Shown piece by piece: positions 25,982-34,237 of a DNA stretch of 64,000 nucleotides (its first letter is position 1; every line of letters begins with the position of its first letter). The position numbers and the translations under genes were made by a program. The stretch is taken from assembly GCA_019117495.1 (NCBI GenBank), contig DWZP01000027.1, forward strand, positions 14,676 to 78,675, read 5' to 3'. This stretch comes from Fusicatenibacter_A intestinipullorum. Its GTDB lineage: Bacteria; Bacillota; Negativicutes; Acidaminococcales; Acidaminococcaceae. Under the pieces are notes generated by a model. That model was not told the DNA's origin. It did no database searches and worked only from the letters and a program-made list of their open reading frames with translations.

Positions 25982-26424
25982 CTTTAAAAGATTCGCTTAT
26001 AGTATTATTTATCGTTGGAGCAATGTCGTTAGTTGCCAATGTTATCGGAACGCCTTATGGCGTCATTGAATCAATTCCCGGTCTGTTAATTTTAATTGCT
26101 ATGGCTATTACTGGTATGGCAATGGCCAAGTTTTTGCCCGGCAATATTCCGGCTGTTGCTTATGTGGTAACGCTGGCTTGTCTGCTTTCATATCCCGGTG
26201 TTCCCGGTAGTGAATATGTAAATGCATACGTTAAAAAAGTTGGCTTTTTGCAGTTGTGCACTCCTATTCTGGCGTATGCCGGTGTTTCTATAGGCAAGGA
26301 CTTGGATGCATTCGCAAAAAGCGGCTGGCGAATTGTTGTTATTTCCTGCATAGTTTTTATCGGTACCTATATCGGATCAGCAGTTATTGCACAGTGTATT
26401 TTAAAAGCGTTGGGACAAATCTAA
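25978..26424 (+). CDS. Small membrane protein, partner of the DUF3100 protein
   Basis: A 148-residue protein with four or five hydrophobic segments (SLIVLFIVGAMSLVANVIG, IPGLLILIAMAITGMAMA, VAYVVTLACLL, VVISCIVFIGTYIG). I do not assign it to a named family. The ATG overlaps the stop of the DUF3100 gene (ATGA), so the two are probably made in fixed ratio and form one complex, like split two-subunit carriers. It ends the operon; no clear terminator follows. Confidence 0.72.
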   Translation: MTLKDSLIVLFIVGAMSLVANVIGTPYGVIESIPGLLILIAMAITGMAMAKFLPGNIPAVAYVVTLACLLSYPGVPGSEYVNAYVKKVGFLQLCTPILAYAGVSIGKDLDAFAKSGWRIVVISCIVFIGTYIGSAVIAQCILKALGQI

Positions 26425-26532
26425 ACGGCATAACTTTTTCGCCACTTTGTATTTTTATCGCCCGCGGCATATTGAATTTGCGGCGGGGATAAAGTACAAT
26501 TAAATATAGATTTAAATGTGGAGGTAAATATT

Positions 26533-26979
26533 ATGTCCGAAATTTTAGCAACTGCTGAATTTTCCAGCGTTATTCATAATAACGAAGTCTGCGAAGAAAT
26601 TGTAAAATGGGGCAACAAAAACGGCTATCCGCTTACCAAAGCAAAGCTTTATAATTCGCTTGGCGGCGCTTATGTTGGTTTTGCCCCCGGCTATTTAATT
26701 AAAGCTACCCGCCGTCCGCCCGTACCAGGCGGCTGGGATGTTACCGTTGAAACCTATGATGCCGAAACACGCATCATTCCGCTTAACGTTAACAAAGAAA
26801 CCGGCGAAGCCAACCGCTTTATTTTAAAAATGATTGAAGAATACAAAAAAGAAGGCCTTACCATGGAAATGGAAGAAAAATGGTATGAATCTTACGGTAC
26901 TTACCTGCGCGATTTAAAAGTTACGGGCCATCCGATTTTGATTAACGCTTTTGAAGACTTTATCGAAAACATGAGATAA
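26533..26979 (+). CDS. Conserved-looking hypothetical protein
   Basis: I do not recognise this 148-residue protein. It has no signal peptide or membrane segment, is mixed in charge, and has regular predicted alpha/beta composition with a proline-rich turn (RRPPVPGGWDVTVET). The start is well supported (GGAGG seven bases before the ATG) and a strong terminator follows, so it is a real single-gene unit. Codon use is like the main genome and unlike the preceding hydrolase operon. Confidence 0.75.
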   Translation: MSEILATAEFSSVIHNNEVCEEIVKWGNKNGYPLTKAKLYNSLGGAYVGFAPGYLIKATRRPPVPGGWDVTVETYDAETRIIPLNVNKETGEANRFILKMIEEYKKEGLTMEMEEKWYESYGTYLRDLKVTGHPILINAFEDFIENMR

Positions 26980-26985
26980 AAAATT

Positions 26986-27018
26986 AACCGGAGTAATTAA
27001 GTTTACTCCGGTTTTTCT
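26986..27018. terminator. Terminator between the hypothetical gene and the ABC-F gene
   Basis: A perfect 11-bp repeat (AACCGGAGTAA and complement) is followed by T residues. It serves the plus-strand gene and possibly also the convergent ABC-F gene. Confidence 0.8.
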
Positions 27019-27033
27019 TTGCTGTTTTTAGTT

Positions 27034-28590
27034 TTAAATTATTTTTGTGGTCCAGTCCTCAATGTTCCAGACGCTTGTAACCCAGTCTTCGTAAAATTCC
27101 GGTTCGTGCGATACTAAAAGCACGCTGCCCTTAAAATCAATCAGCGCGCGTTTAAGCTCGGCTTTGGCATCAACGTCAAGGTGGTTGGTAGGTTCGTCCA
27201 GCACCAGCCAGTTAACGTTTTTCAGCATCAGCTTGCACAGACGCACTTTGGCAGCTTCGCCGCCGCTTAAAACAAATACTTTGCTGGTAATGTGTTCGTT
27301 AGTCAGCCCGCAGGCGGCAAGGGCGGCACGTACTTCGTAGTTGGTCATGCCGGGGTATTCGTTCCAAACATCTTCCAGCGCGGTGTTTTCGTTCTTTTCG
27401 CGTTCTTCCTGCTCAAAATAGCCGGGCTCTAAAAACTGGCCAAGTTCTATTTTGCCGCTGATGGGCGGAATAATGCCCAAAATGGTTTTTAAAAGCGTGG
27501 TTTTGCCAAGACCGTTTACGCCGCGGATGGCAATTTTCTGACCGCATTCGATTTTAAAGCTGACGGGGCGGGTAAGCGGCGTATCGTAGCCAAGTACCAA
27601 ATCTTCGGCAACGGCCAGGTAACGGCTCGGTGTGCGTGCTTCCTTAAACTGAAAATGCGCTTTGGGTTTTTCGCGCGGCTTTTCAATCATTTCCATTTTG
27701 TCCAGTTTTTTCTGGCGGCTTTTTGCCATGTTGGTAGTGGCCACGCGCGCCTTGTTGCGGGCAATAAAGTCTTCCAGCTTGGCAACTTCCTGCTGCTGGC
27801 GTTCATAAGCCGCTTCTTTCTGCGCTTTGTAAATGGCGTACATTTCCTGGAACTTGTCGTAGTTGCCGGTGTAACGGGTAAGTTCGCAGTTTTCCAGGTG
27901 GTAAATAACATTAACTACTTTATTTAAAAAGCTGATATCGTGGCTGATTAAAATAAAGGCGTTTTCGTAGTTCTGCAAAAATTTTGTCAGCCATTCAATA
28001 TGTTCAACGTCAAGATAGTTGGTAGGTTCGTCCAAAAGCAGAATGGAAGAATTTTGCAGAAGAAGCTTGGTTAAAAGTACTTTGCTGCGCTGACCGCCGC
28101 TGAGCTCCGCTACGTCACGGTCGAGCCCTATGCTGCCAAGCCCAAGACCGTTGGCGGTTTCTTCAATTTTGCTGTCCAGCGAATAAAAACCACCGTGTTC
28201 CAGCTCGGTTTGTATTTCGCCGACGGTTTCCATCATTTTGTCCATTTCTTCGGGAGTAGCGTCGCCCATTTTTTCGTACAGCTCCAGCATTTCGGCTTCC
28301 ATTTTATACATGCCGTCAAAGGCGGTGCGCAGCACTTCGCGGATAGTCATGCCCTTTTGCAGCGTGCTCTGCTGGTCAAGGTAGCCAACGGTCACTTTGC
28401 CGGGCCATTCCACTTTTCCCTCATCCGGCAGTGTATGGCCGGTAACAATGTTTAAAAAGGTAGATTTGCCTTCGCCGTTGGCGCCGACAAGCCCTACATG
28501 CTCGCCGCGCATTAATTTAAAAGACACATTCTCCAGAATCTGGCGGCCGCCAAAAGAATGTGATACGTTGGTAACATTTAAATAACTCAC
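27034..28590 (-). CDS. ABC-F family ATPase (YbiT/YkpA-like)
   Basis: A soluble protein with two ABC domains and no membrane part, of the ribosome-associated ABC-F class. The first Walker A is GANGEGKST with signature LSGGQRSK and LLLDEPTNYLD; the second is GVNGLGKTT with signature LSGGEAAK and LVLDEPTNHLD. A charged helical linker (about residues 240-310) joins them. Its C-terminus NIEDW resembles the YkpA/YbiT subgroup, so a housekeeping translation role is likelier than antibiotic resistance. Single minus-strand gene of 518 residues. Confidence 0.9.
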   Translation of the reverse strand: MSYLNVTNVSHSFGGRQILENVSFKLMRGEHVGLVGANGEGKSTFLNIVTGHTLPDEGKVEWPGKVTVGYLDQQSTLQKGMTIREVLRTAFDGMYKMEAEMLELYEKMGDATPEEMDKMMETVGEIQTELEHGGFYSLDSKIEETANGLGLGSIGLDRDVAELSGGQRSKVLLTKLLLQNSSILLLDEPTNYLDVEHIEWLTKFLQNYENAFILISHDISFLNKVVNVIYHLENCELTRYTGNYDKFQEMYAIYKAQKEAAYERQQQEVAKLEDFIARNKARVATTNMAKSRQKKLDKMEMIEKPREKPKAHFQFKEARTPSRYLAVAEDLVLGYDTPLTRPVSFKIECGQKIAIRGVNGLGKTTLLKTILGIIPPISGKIELGQFLEPGYFEQEEREKNENTALEDVWNEYPGMTNYEVRAALAACGLTNEHITSKVFVLSGGEAAKVRLCKLMLKNVNWLVLDEPTNHLDVDAKAELKRALIDFKGSVLLVSHEPEFYEDWVTSVWNIEDWTTKII

Positions 28591-28711
28591 GGTTTCGTCC
28601 TTTCTTTAAATAGCGATATGCACAATTTTATAATAAAAGCAGGCTTTTTGCAAAGGATTTTTAGCGGCAGCGCAGAATATAACAAATATTTAACGAAAGA
28701 AGGTTGAGAAG

Positions 28712-29179
28712 ATGATTTTTGGACATAAAAACGATATTGAAAAACTGCTTCCCTATGTAAGCGAAGACCTCCGCAAAGCACTGGAATATCTGGCAGCTAC
28801 CGATTTCAGCAAAGTTGTGGACGGCAGATACGTGTTGGACGGCGAAAAAATGTATGCCAATGTTGAAAACTACACCACGGCAGACCGCAGCACCAAAAAG
28901 CCGGAAGCGCACAACAAATATATAGATGTGCAGTACCTTGGCAAAGGAACGGAAAAAATTTATTTTGCGCCGCGCACTGCTGATGTAAAAGTAGTTGAGG
29001 ATTACGCAGAGGAACGCGACCTGCTGTTTTTTGAAAACATTGAAGAAAAAGACTATGTTGTTTTAAACGCAGGCGACTTTGCAGTGCTGTTTCCGTGGGA
29101 GCTGCACCGCCCCGGCTGCAATGCGGAAAATGAGCCTTCGGCAGTGCAGAAAATAGTTGTAAAAATTGCTGTAAAATAA
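28712..29179 (+). CDS. YhcH/YjgK/YiaL family protein
   Basis: A 155-residue cupin-like protein of the YhcH family (DUF386), whose members occur with sialic acid and sugar catabolism genes and can assist anomer conversion. Family features are PEAHNKYIDVQYLGKG and the late metal-site region FAVLFPWELHRPG. There is no sugar gene nearby, so the substrate is open. The ATG follows GAAGGTTGAGAAG. It is followed by a tRNA cluster with its own promoter. Confidence 0.88.
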   Translation: MIFGHKNDIEKLLPYVSEDLRKALEYLAATDFSKVVDGRYVLDGEKMYANVENYTTADRSTKKPEAHNKYIDVQYLGKGTEKIYFAPRTADVKVVEDYAEERDLLFFENIEEKDYVVLNAGDFAVLFPWELHRPGCNAENEPSAVQKIVVKIAVK

Positions 29180-29203
29180 TTTTAAAAATTTTTTAAAAAA
29201 AGT

Positions 29204-29233
29204 GTTGACAAGAACGCATTAAAAACGTATAAT
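29204..29233 (+). promoter_or_regulatory. Promoter of the tRNA cluster
   Basis: Consensus boxes TTGACA (29204-29209) and TATAAT (29228-29233), spaced 18 bases, lie 29 bases ahead of tRNA-Asn. Confidence 0.85.
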
Positions 29234-29262
29234 AGCATATGTGGTCAGCACCACAGTGAAAT

Positions 29263-29338
29263 TCCCCGATAGTTCAGCCGGTAGAACACCTGACTGTTAA
29301 TCAGGGCGTCGTAGGTTCGAGTCCTACTCGGGGAGCCA
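29263..29338 (+). tRNA. tRNA-Asn (GTT)
   Basis: The full cloverleaf can be traced: acceptor TCCCCGA/TCGGGGA, anticodon GTT at 29296-29298 in loop CTGTTAA, T-arm GGTTCGAGTCC, discriminator G and encoded CCA. Confidence 0.97.
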
Positions 29339-29341
29339 CCT

Positions 29342-29416
29342 GGCCGGTTGGTCAAGCGGTTAAGACACCGCCCTTTCACGGCGGTATCGGGGGTTCGATT
29401 CCCCCACCGGTCACCA
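29342..29416 (+). tRNA. tRNA-Glu (TTC)
   Basis: Acceptor GGCCGGT/ACCGGTC includes one G-T pair. The anticodon stem is CCGCC/GGCGG with anticodon TTC. The T-arm has GGTTCGATTCC and CCA is encoded. It lies three bases after tRNA-Asn. Confidence 0.97.
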
Positions 29417-29419
29417 TTC

Positions 29420-29495
29420 GGGCGCTTAGCTCAGCTGGGAGAGCGTCTGCCTTACAAGCAGAATGTCAGCGGTTCGATCCCGTTAGCGCCCACCA
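29420..29495 (+). tRNA. tRNA-Val (TAC)
   Basis: Acceptor GGGCGCT/AGCGCCC, D-arm AGCTCAGCTGGGAGAGC, anticodon stem TCTGC/GCAGA with anticodon TAC, T-arm GGTTCGATCCC and encoded CCA. Confidence 0.97.
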
Positions 29496-29504
29496 TGTAA
29501 AATC

Positions 29505-29535
29505 AGCAGTCTTCAAACGAAGGCTGCTTTTTTTA
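29505..29535 (+). terminator. Terminator of the tRNA cluster
   Basis: A 10-bp stem (AGCAGTCTTC/GAAGGCTGCT, with G-T pairs) around AAAC is followed by seven T residues. Confidence 0.88.
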
Positions 29536-29547
29536 TTTCTGCATACT

Positions 29548-29580
29548 AAAAAACGCCAAAGCAGCTGCTTTGGCGTTTTG
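29548..29580 (-). terminator. Terminator for the UPF0173 hydrolase gene
   Basis: A nearly perfect palindrome of 30 bases (AACGCCAAAGCAGC and complement) lies 18 bases after the minus-strand stop, with T residues following on that strand. Confidence 0.75.
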
Positions 29581-29597
29581 CCCATCAATATTAAATT

Positions 29598-30284
29598 TTA
29601 TTCCAGTTCAATGCTTTCGCCGGGTTTTACAATCAGTACTTTGGCGCTGCCGTCAGCTTCCACTTTGGCTTTGTAGGCTTCGGGGTCCTGGGCAATCAGC
29701 GGCCAGGTGTTGTAATGGATAGGAATAACGTATTTTGCTTTTAAAAATTCTGCGGCAATGGCAGCATCGGCCGGGCCCATGGTAAAGTTGTCGCCGATAG
29801 GCAGTACGGCGTAATCAAACGGGTCAAGGCGCTGCAAAAGCTGCATATCGCTGTAAAGCGCGGTGTCGCCGGCAAAGTACAGTTTGGTGCCGTAAAAATC
29901 TACAATAAAGCCGCAGGCATGGCCGCCTGCTACGCCGCTGCCGTGGAAGGCAGGCGTAATGCGTACATGGCCAAAATCAAATTTGTGGGTGCCGCCCAGG
30001 TGCATGCCGTGTGCGTTAACACCGGCTTCTCCGGCAAGTCCGCATACTTCGGCGGTGGAAATTACCGTGGCATTGCAGGCTTTGGCAATTTCAAAAGCGC
30101 TGCCGATATGGTCAAAATGTGCATGGGAAATTAAAATATATTCTACATTCAGGCCCTTTAAGGCTTCGGTGTCGCCCGGTTTAAATTTGGGGCATCCTTC
30201 CAGATACGGGTCGAAAATAATGTTGTGGCCTTCGTGGCACAGCATAAAGCAGGCATGGTTAATATACTTAAAAGTGGTTGACAA
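29598..30284 (-). CDS. UPF0173 metal-dependent hydrolase (UlaG-like)
   Basis: A metallo-beta-lactamase-fold hydrolase of 228 residues with unknown substrate. The metal motif ISHAHFDHIG, GSGVAGGHACGF, the aspartate segment FAGDTALY and a late PIHYNTW are all present. Start choice: an ATG at 30293 directly abuts AAAGGAG, leaving no spacing, so I prefer the in-frame TTG at 30284, nine bases downstream of that site. Cytosolic; single gene. Confidence 0.88.
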   Translation of the reverse strand: MSTTFKYINHACFMLCHEGHNIIFDPYLEGCPKFKPGDTEALKGLNVEYILISHAHFDHIGSAFEIAKACNATVISTAEVCGLAGEAGVNAHGMHLGGTHKFDFGHVRITPAFHGSGVAGGHACGFIVDFYGTKLYFAGDTALYSDMQLLQRLDPFDYAVLPIGDNFTMGPADAAIAAEFLKAKYVIPIHYNTWPLIAQDPEAYKAKVEADGSAKVLIVKPGESIELE

Positions 30285-30466
30285 AGTAATCATCTCCTTT
30301 TTTCATATGCTTATTTTTATTATAACACATCTCTTTTAATTATAGTAATTGTGAATTGTAATGAAACAAAAGTAAAACGCCTTTACAGTTTGCCCGTGCA
30401 TGATGTAAAATTTATTTGTATATTTGCAGTTAATTAAAATTTTTAATACAGGCAAGGAGAATGAAT

Positions 30467-31447
30467 GTGAAATTAAAAAAACGTACCATGACAGCGGTTG
30501 CCATTGCATGCTTAATGGCTTTTGCAGCCAATGCCCAGGCAGCGCCGCGTGCCGTAACAATTCCTAAAAACGCCAAAAGCACGGTTGCAACGGCAGCGGC
30601 TAAAATAATAAAAAACAATTTAAAAAAGGGCAAGTCTGCCAAGGCAGATGATAAAACCATTTCTGCAAGAAGCGTTACAAAACCCAAAGCAACTGCTAAA
30701 AATACGGTTAAAACCGGTCAGGCCAGAAAACCGGCAGCCAAAGTAAACATGGCGGGGCTGCCTAAGGATTATAAAAAAATAGGCATTTTTGGCGAAGCCG
30801 AAGCAACAAAAGAACAGGCTGCCGCACTTATTTACCTTAATAATACCGACCCGCAGCTGAATTGTTCCGTTGATGAGCTGATTGATTTGTACTGGACGGA
30901 GGCCGGGCGCGAAGGCGTGCGTGAAGACATCGCGCTGGCGCAGGCCATTATTGAAACCGGCTTTTTCAGCTTTACCGGCGATGTAAAGCCGGAACAGAAT
31001 AATTACTGCGGGCTTGGCACAACCGGCGGCGGTGTGGAAGGCGAATATTTTGACGAGCCGGAAATCGGCGTGCGCGCGCACATTCAGCATCTGCTTGCCT
31101 ATACTACCAAAAAGCACCCCTCAACGGATATTGTTGACCCGCGTTATGAACTGGCGCATGCCATCCGTATGGAACGCGGCATAGTTGATAAATGGTCAGG
31201 CCTTAACGGCACCTGGGCTATGGGCAGCCAGTACTGCGAAAAAATCATGCGTATTTACCAGAGCATGCTTACTTTAAGCGATAAGGATTTAAAAGAAGCG
31301 GAAAAAGCAAAGGCTGAATACCTGAAAAATTATATGGGCAGCCATAAAGACGACGACAAGAAAGACAAAAAGGATAAGGAAACCAAGCCGGAACGCAAGC
31401 TGACGATGCGTGAACGCGTAGAAAAGATTTTGAGAGAAGGAAAGTGA
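30467..31447 (+). CDS. Secreted glucosaminidase-domain protein
   Basis: A putative peptidoglycan hydrolase (endo-beta-N-acetylglucosaminidase fold). A signal peptide (basic start, TAVAIACLMAFAANAQA, cleavage before APR) is followed by a lysine/alanine-rich linker. The glucosaminidase domain spans about residues 105-270, with likely catalytic glutamate in AQAIIETGFF and conserved NNYCGLG and AHIQHLLAY. A highly charged lysine-rich tail ends the protein. I prefer the GTG at 30467, seven bases after AAGGAG; the ATG at 30461 is only one base away from it. Confidence 0.88.
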   Translation: MKLKKRTMTAVAIACLMAFAANAQAAPRAVTIPKNAKSTVATAAAKIIKNNLKKGKSAKADDKTISARSVTKPKATAKNTVKTGQARKPAAKVNMAGLPKDYKKIGIFGEAEATKEQAAALIYLNNTDPQLNCSVDELIDLYWTEAGREGVREDIALAQAIIETGFFSFTGDVKPEQNNYCGLGTTGGGVEGEYFDEPEIGVRAHIQHLLAYTTKKHPSTDIVDPRYELAHAIRMERGIVDKWSGLNGTWAMGSQYCEKIMRIYQSMLTLSDKDLKEAEKAKAEYLKNYMGSHKDDDKKDKKDKETKPERKLTMRERVEKILREGK

Positions 31448-31451
31448 TTTA

Positions 31452-31916
31452 ATGCATATAGTATTGGTTGAGCCGGAAATACCGGGCAATACAGGCAATA
31501 TTGCGCGCCTGTGCGCAGCTACGGGCTGCCATCTGCACCTGGTGCGCCCGCTCGGTTTTTCTGTTGAAGATAAATATTTAAAACGCGCCGGGCTGGATTA
31601 CTGGCATTTGGTTGATATTCATTATTATGACAGCGTATACGAAGTTTTGGAAAAATATAAGGACAACCCGCGTTATTTACTGACGACGAAGGCGCACAAG
31701 CGTTATACGGATGTGCAGTACGCGCCGGACAGCCTGCTTATTTTTGGCAAAGAAACGGCCGGGCTGCCGGAAAAGCTGCGCAACGAGTACGCCGACTGCT
31801 GCGTACGCATACCGATGATTGCCGAAGCAAGAAGCCTGAACCTTTCCAATTCGGTGGCGATTGTGGCATATGAGGCTTTGCGCCAGCAGCCTGATTTTGG
31901 CGGGCTGATTGTTTAA
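31452..31916 (+). CDS. trmL: tRNA (cytidine/uridine-34 2'-O) methyltransferase
   Basis: SPOUT-family methyltransferase that methylates the ribose of the wobble base in leucine tRNAs, using S-adenosylmethionine. The whole protein (154 residues) is the minimal TrmL form. EPEIPGNTGNIARLCAATG, LIFGKETAGLP and the knot-forming NLSNSVAIVAYEALRQ are present. It starts four bases after the glucosaminidase stop, with GAAGGAAAG as ribosome site, and leads into the queD-folate genes. Confidence 0.95.
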   Translation: MHIVLVEPEIPGNTGNIARLCAATGCHLHLVRPLGFSVEDKYLKRAGLDYWHLVDIHYYDSVYEVLEKYKDNPRYLLTTKAHKRYTDVQYAPDSLLIFGKETAGLPEKLRNEYADCCVRIPMIAEARSLNLSNSVAIVAYEALRQQPDFGGLIV

Positions 31917-31926
31917 CGGAGGATAT

Positions 31927-32286
31927 ATGATAGTTTTAAAAGAATTTGAATTTGATGCGGCGCATTACCTGCCGGAATATAACGGCAAGTGCGAGAGGCT
32001 GCACGGACATACTTATAAACTGGTGGTTAAGGTACAGGGCACGCCCGACCATGAAGGCATGGTTATTGATTTTATCCGCCTGAAAAACATTGTAAAAGAA
32101 AACGTGCTGGTGCATCTGGACCACGCCTGCATTAATGATATTCTGCCGCAGCCCTCGGCAGAAAACATCAGCGTATGGGTATGGAACAAACTGAAAGATT
32201 TGCTGCACGGCGATAATTATGATTTATATGAAGTTGAAGTTTGGGAAACCAAAACAAGCGGCTGCATTTACAGGGGTGATTTATAA
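31927..32286 (+). CDS. queD: 6-carboxytetrahydropterin synthase / PTPS-family protein
   Basis: Acts on dihydroneopterin triphosphate, normally in the queuosine pathway. The catalytic cysteine motif CERLHGH, the HLDHACIND segment and the glutamate in EVWETKTSG are present; length is 119 residues. I chose the ATG at 31927 because GGAGG lies four bases upstream. The stop overlaps the folE2 start by one base. Its place among folate genes is notable: folE2 makes its substrate, but no other queuosine gene is present, and no folB is present either. Confidence 0.92.
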   Translation: MIVLKEFEFDAAHYLPEYNGKCERLHGHTYKLVVKVQGTPDHEGMVIDFIRLKNIVKENVLVHLDHACINDILPQPSAENISVWVWNKLKDLLHGDNYDLYEVEVWETKTSGCIYRGDL

Positions 32287-33056
32287 TGAAAGATGTACAG
32301 TCTCAAACTGATATGCGCCGCATACCGCTTAAGCATGTAGGCATCAAAAATCTGCGCTGGCCCGTTATTTTAAAGGATAAAGAGCAGGGCGAGCAGCACA
32401 GTGTGGCAACCATCAGCCTGGCGGTGGACTTGCCGCACGAGATACGTGGAACGCATATGAGCCGCTTTGTGGAATGTATGCAGACCGTCGGCGCCATCAG
32501 CCCCACAGGGCTTGAAGAAGTGCTTGACAAACTGAAAGAGCATTTGCAGGCAGAAAAAGCCTTTATTCAAATGGAATTTCCGTATTTTATTTATAAAACT
32601 TCGCCGGTAACAGGGCAGCGTGCGCCGATGGATTTAAACTGTGTGCTGACGGCAGAAAAGAAAGACGAGTTTAAACTGCGTATTATGGCAGAAGTGCCGG
32701 TGCAGACTTTATGCCCGTGCAGCAAGGAAATAAGCGACTACGGCGCGCATAACCAGCGAGCGTTGGCGCGGATTGAAATTGAAGCAGACGGCCTTGTCTG
32801 GATTGAAGAACTGGCGGAAATGGCAGACGCAGGGGCAAGCGCGCCCGTGTACAGCCTTTTAAAACGCCCGGACGAAAAATTTGTAACGGAAAAGGCTTAC
32901 GATAACCCGCGTTTTGTTGAAGATGCCGTGCGTGAAATTGCTTTGCGCCTGGAAGCCGACAAACGCATTAAATGGTATGAAGTAACGGTAGAAAGCATTG
33001 AGAGCATCCACAACCATAATGCTTTTGCCTGCGTGGAGAAAGGCTGGCAGGCATGA
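32286..33056 (+). CDS. folE2: GTP cyclohydrolase FolE2 (type IB)
   Basis: Converts GTP to 7,8-dihydroneopterin triphosphate, the first step for folate and queuosine. This is the FolE2 (COG1469) type, which can use metals other than zinc. Diagnostic segments are MRRIPLKHVGIKNLRWPV near the start and the active-site LCPCSKEISDYGAHNQR. At 256 residues it has normal length. The ATG shares a base with the queD stop, and its stop overlaps the folP start (ATGA). Confidence 0.95.
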   Translation: MKDVQSQTDMRRIPLKHVGIKNLRWPVILKDKEQGEQHSVATISLAVDLPHEIRGTHMSRFVECMQTVGAISPTGLEEVLDKLKEHLQAEKAFIQMEFPYFIYKTSPVTGQRAPMDLNCVLTAEKKDEFKLRIMAEVPVQTLCPCSKEISDYGAHNQRALARIEIEADGLVWIEELAEMADAGASAPVYSLLKRPDEKFVTEKAYDNPRFVEDAVREIALRLEADKRIKWYEVTVESIESIHNHNAFACVEKGWQA

Positions 33057-34237
33057 TTATTAAACTTAATGAACATAACCTTGTACATGAAATTGCCGCG
33101 CTGGGGGTGCATCCTGCCAGCGTTGGCATTTTTGCGTCCAAAAGCAGAATTATTCCCTTAAAAATTACGGCGGTGCGTACCCCGGCTGCCAATATTTTAA
33201 AGCAGGAAATGCTGGCGGCTGGCGGCGACTGCGCTGTTCCTGCAAACTGCATTTTAAACAATACGGAGCGCATGGACGTTGTTTTGCTGGGTACGGTTAA
33301 ACATTACCGCATTTTGGCGCGTAAGCTGGCGCAGATGAACTTTTTTGGGCTGGCAGCGCTGCAAAAGGAACTGCAAACTTTTCTTGCCGGGCAGCAGCCT
33401 GTAACCGTTTTGGAGGATGGCAGAAAAATTACTTACGAAAAAATGCGCATTATGGGCATTTTAAATGTAACGCCCGATTCGTTTTACAGCGGTTCGCGTT
33501 TAAACGGCGAAGATTCTGTTTTGCAAAAGGCGGAGCAAATGCTGAATGACGGAGCGGAAATTTTGGATATAGGCGGCGAAAGCACGCGCCCCGGCGCGGG
33601 TGCCGTAACGGAGCAGGAAGAAGTGCGCCGCGTGGTGCCTGCAATAACGGCAATAAAAAAACGCTTTCCGCACAGCATTGTTTCTGTTGATACGTATCAT
33701 GCGCTTACAGCGCAGGAAGCCGTTAACGCCGGAGCCGATATTATTAACGACGTTACGGCTTTGACAGGTGACGGGCGGATGGCGGAAGTTGCGGCTGCTG
33801 CCAAAGTGCCGGTAATTTTAATGCATATGCGCGGTACGCCTAAAACTATGCAGCAAAACTGTGAATATACAAATGTTGTTGCGGAAGTTGCCGCGTATCT
33901 TAAACAGCGCGCAGAAGAACTTTCGGAGCTTGGCATAGACGCCGCTAAAATTATTTTAGACCCCGGCATCGGCTTTGCCAAAAATACGGAGCAAAACCTT
34001 GCGCTGCTGCAAGGACTGGACGCACTGGTGGGCTTGGGTTACCCCGTGCTGCTCGCCGCCTCGCGCAAAACCGTTATCGGCGAAACGCTGGGCGGGCTGC
34101 CGCCGCAGGAAAGGCTTGAAGGTACGATTGCTTTAAGCTGCCAGGCCGTTTATACCGGTGTGCAGATGGTGCGCGTGCACGATGTTAAGGAAAACGTGCG
34201 TGCCGTGCGGATGCTGGAGGCGGTTTTATGCAGGTAA
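33053..34237 (+). CDS. folP: Dihydropteroate synthase with N-terminal extension
   Basis: Joins hydroxymethyl-dihydropterin pyrophosphate to p-aminobenzoate. The catalytic TIM barrel begins near residue 125: MGILNVTPDSFYSG, ILDIGGESTRPGA, DIINDVTAL, LMHMRGTP, ILDPGIGFAK and LAASRKTVIG are all intact. At 394 residues it carries about 120 extra residues in front, a form I have seen in clostridia-like genomes, function unknown. It overlaps folE2 by four bases and folK by ten, so translation is coupled. Confidence 0.94.
   Translation: MIIKLNEHNLVHEIAALGVHPASVGIFASKSRIIPLKITAVRTPAANILKQEMLAAGGDCAVPANCILNNTERMDVVLLGTVKHYRILARKLAQMNFFGLAALQKELQTFLAGQQPVTVLEDGRKITYEKMRIMGILNVTPDSFYSGSRLNGEDSVLQKAEQMLNDGAEILDIGGESTRPGAGAVTEQEEVRRVVPAITAIKKRFPHSIVSVDTYHALTAQEAVNAGADIINDVTALTGDGRMAEVAAAAKVPVILMHMRGTPKTMQQNCEYTNVVAEVAAYLKQRAEELSELGIDAAKIILDPGIGFAKNTEQNLALLQGLDALVGLGYPVLLAASRKTVIGETLGGLPPQERLEGTIALSCQAVYTGVQMVRVHDVKENVRAVRMLEAVLCR

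Noticed and set aside
31440..31926. A preQ1 riboswitch controlling queD
   Set aside because: queD starts right after trmL with an ordinary ribosome site; there is no untranslated leader.
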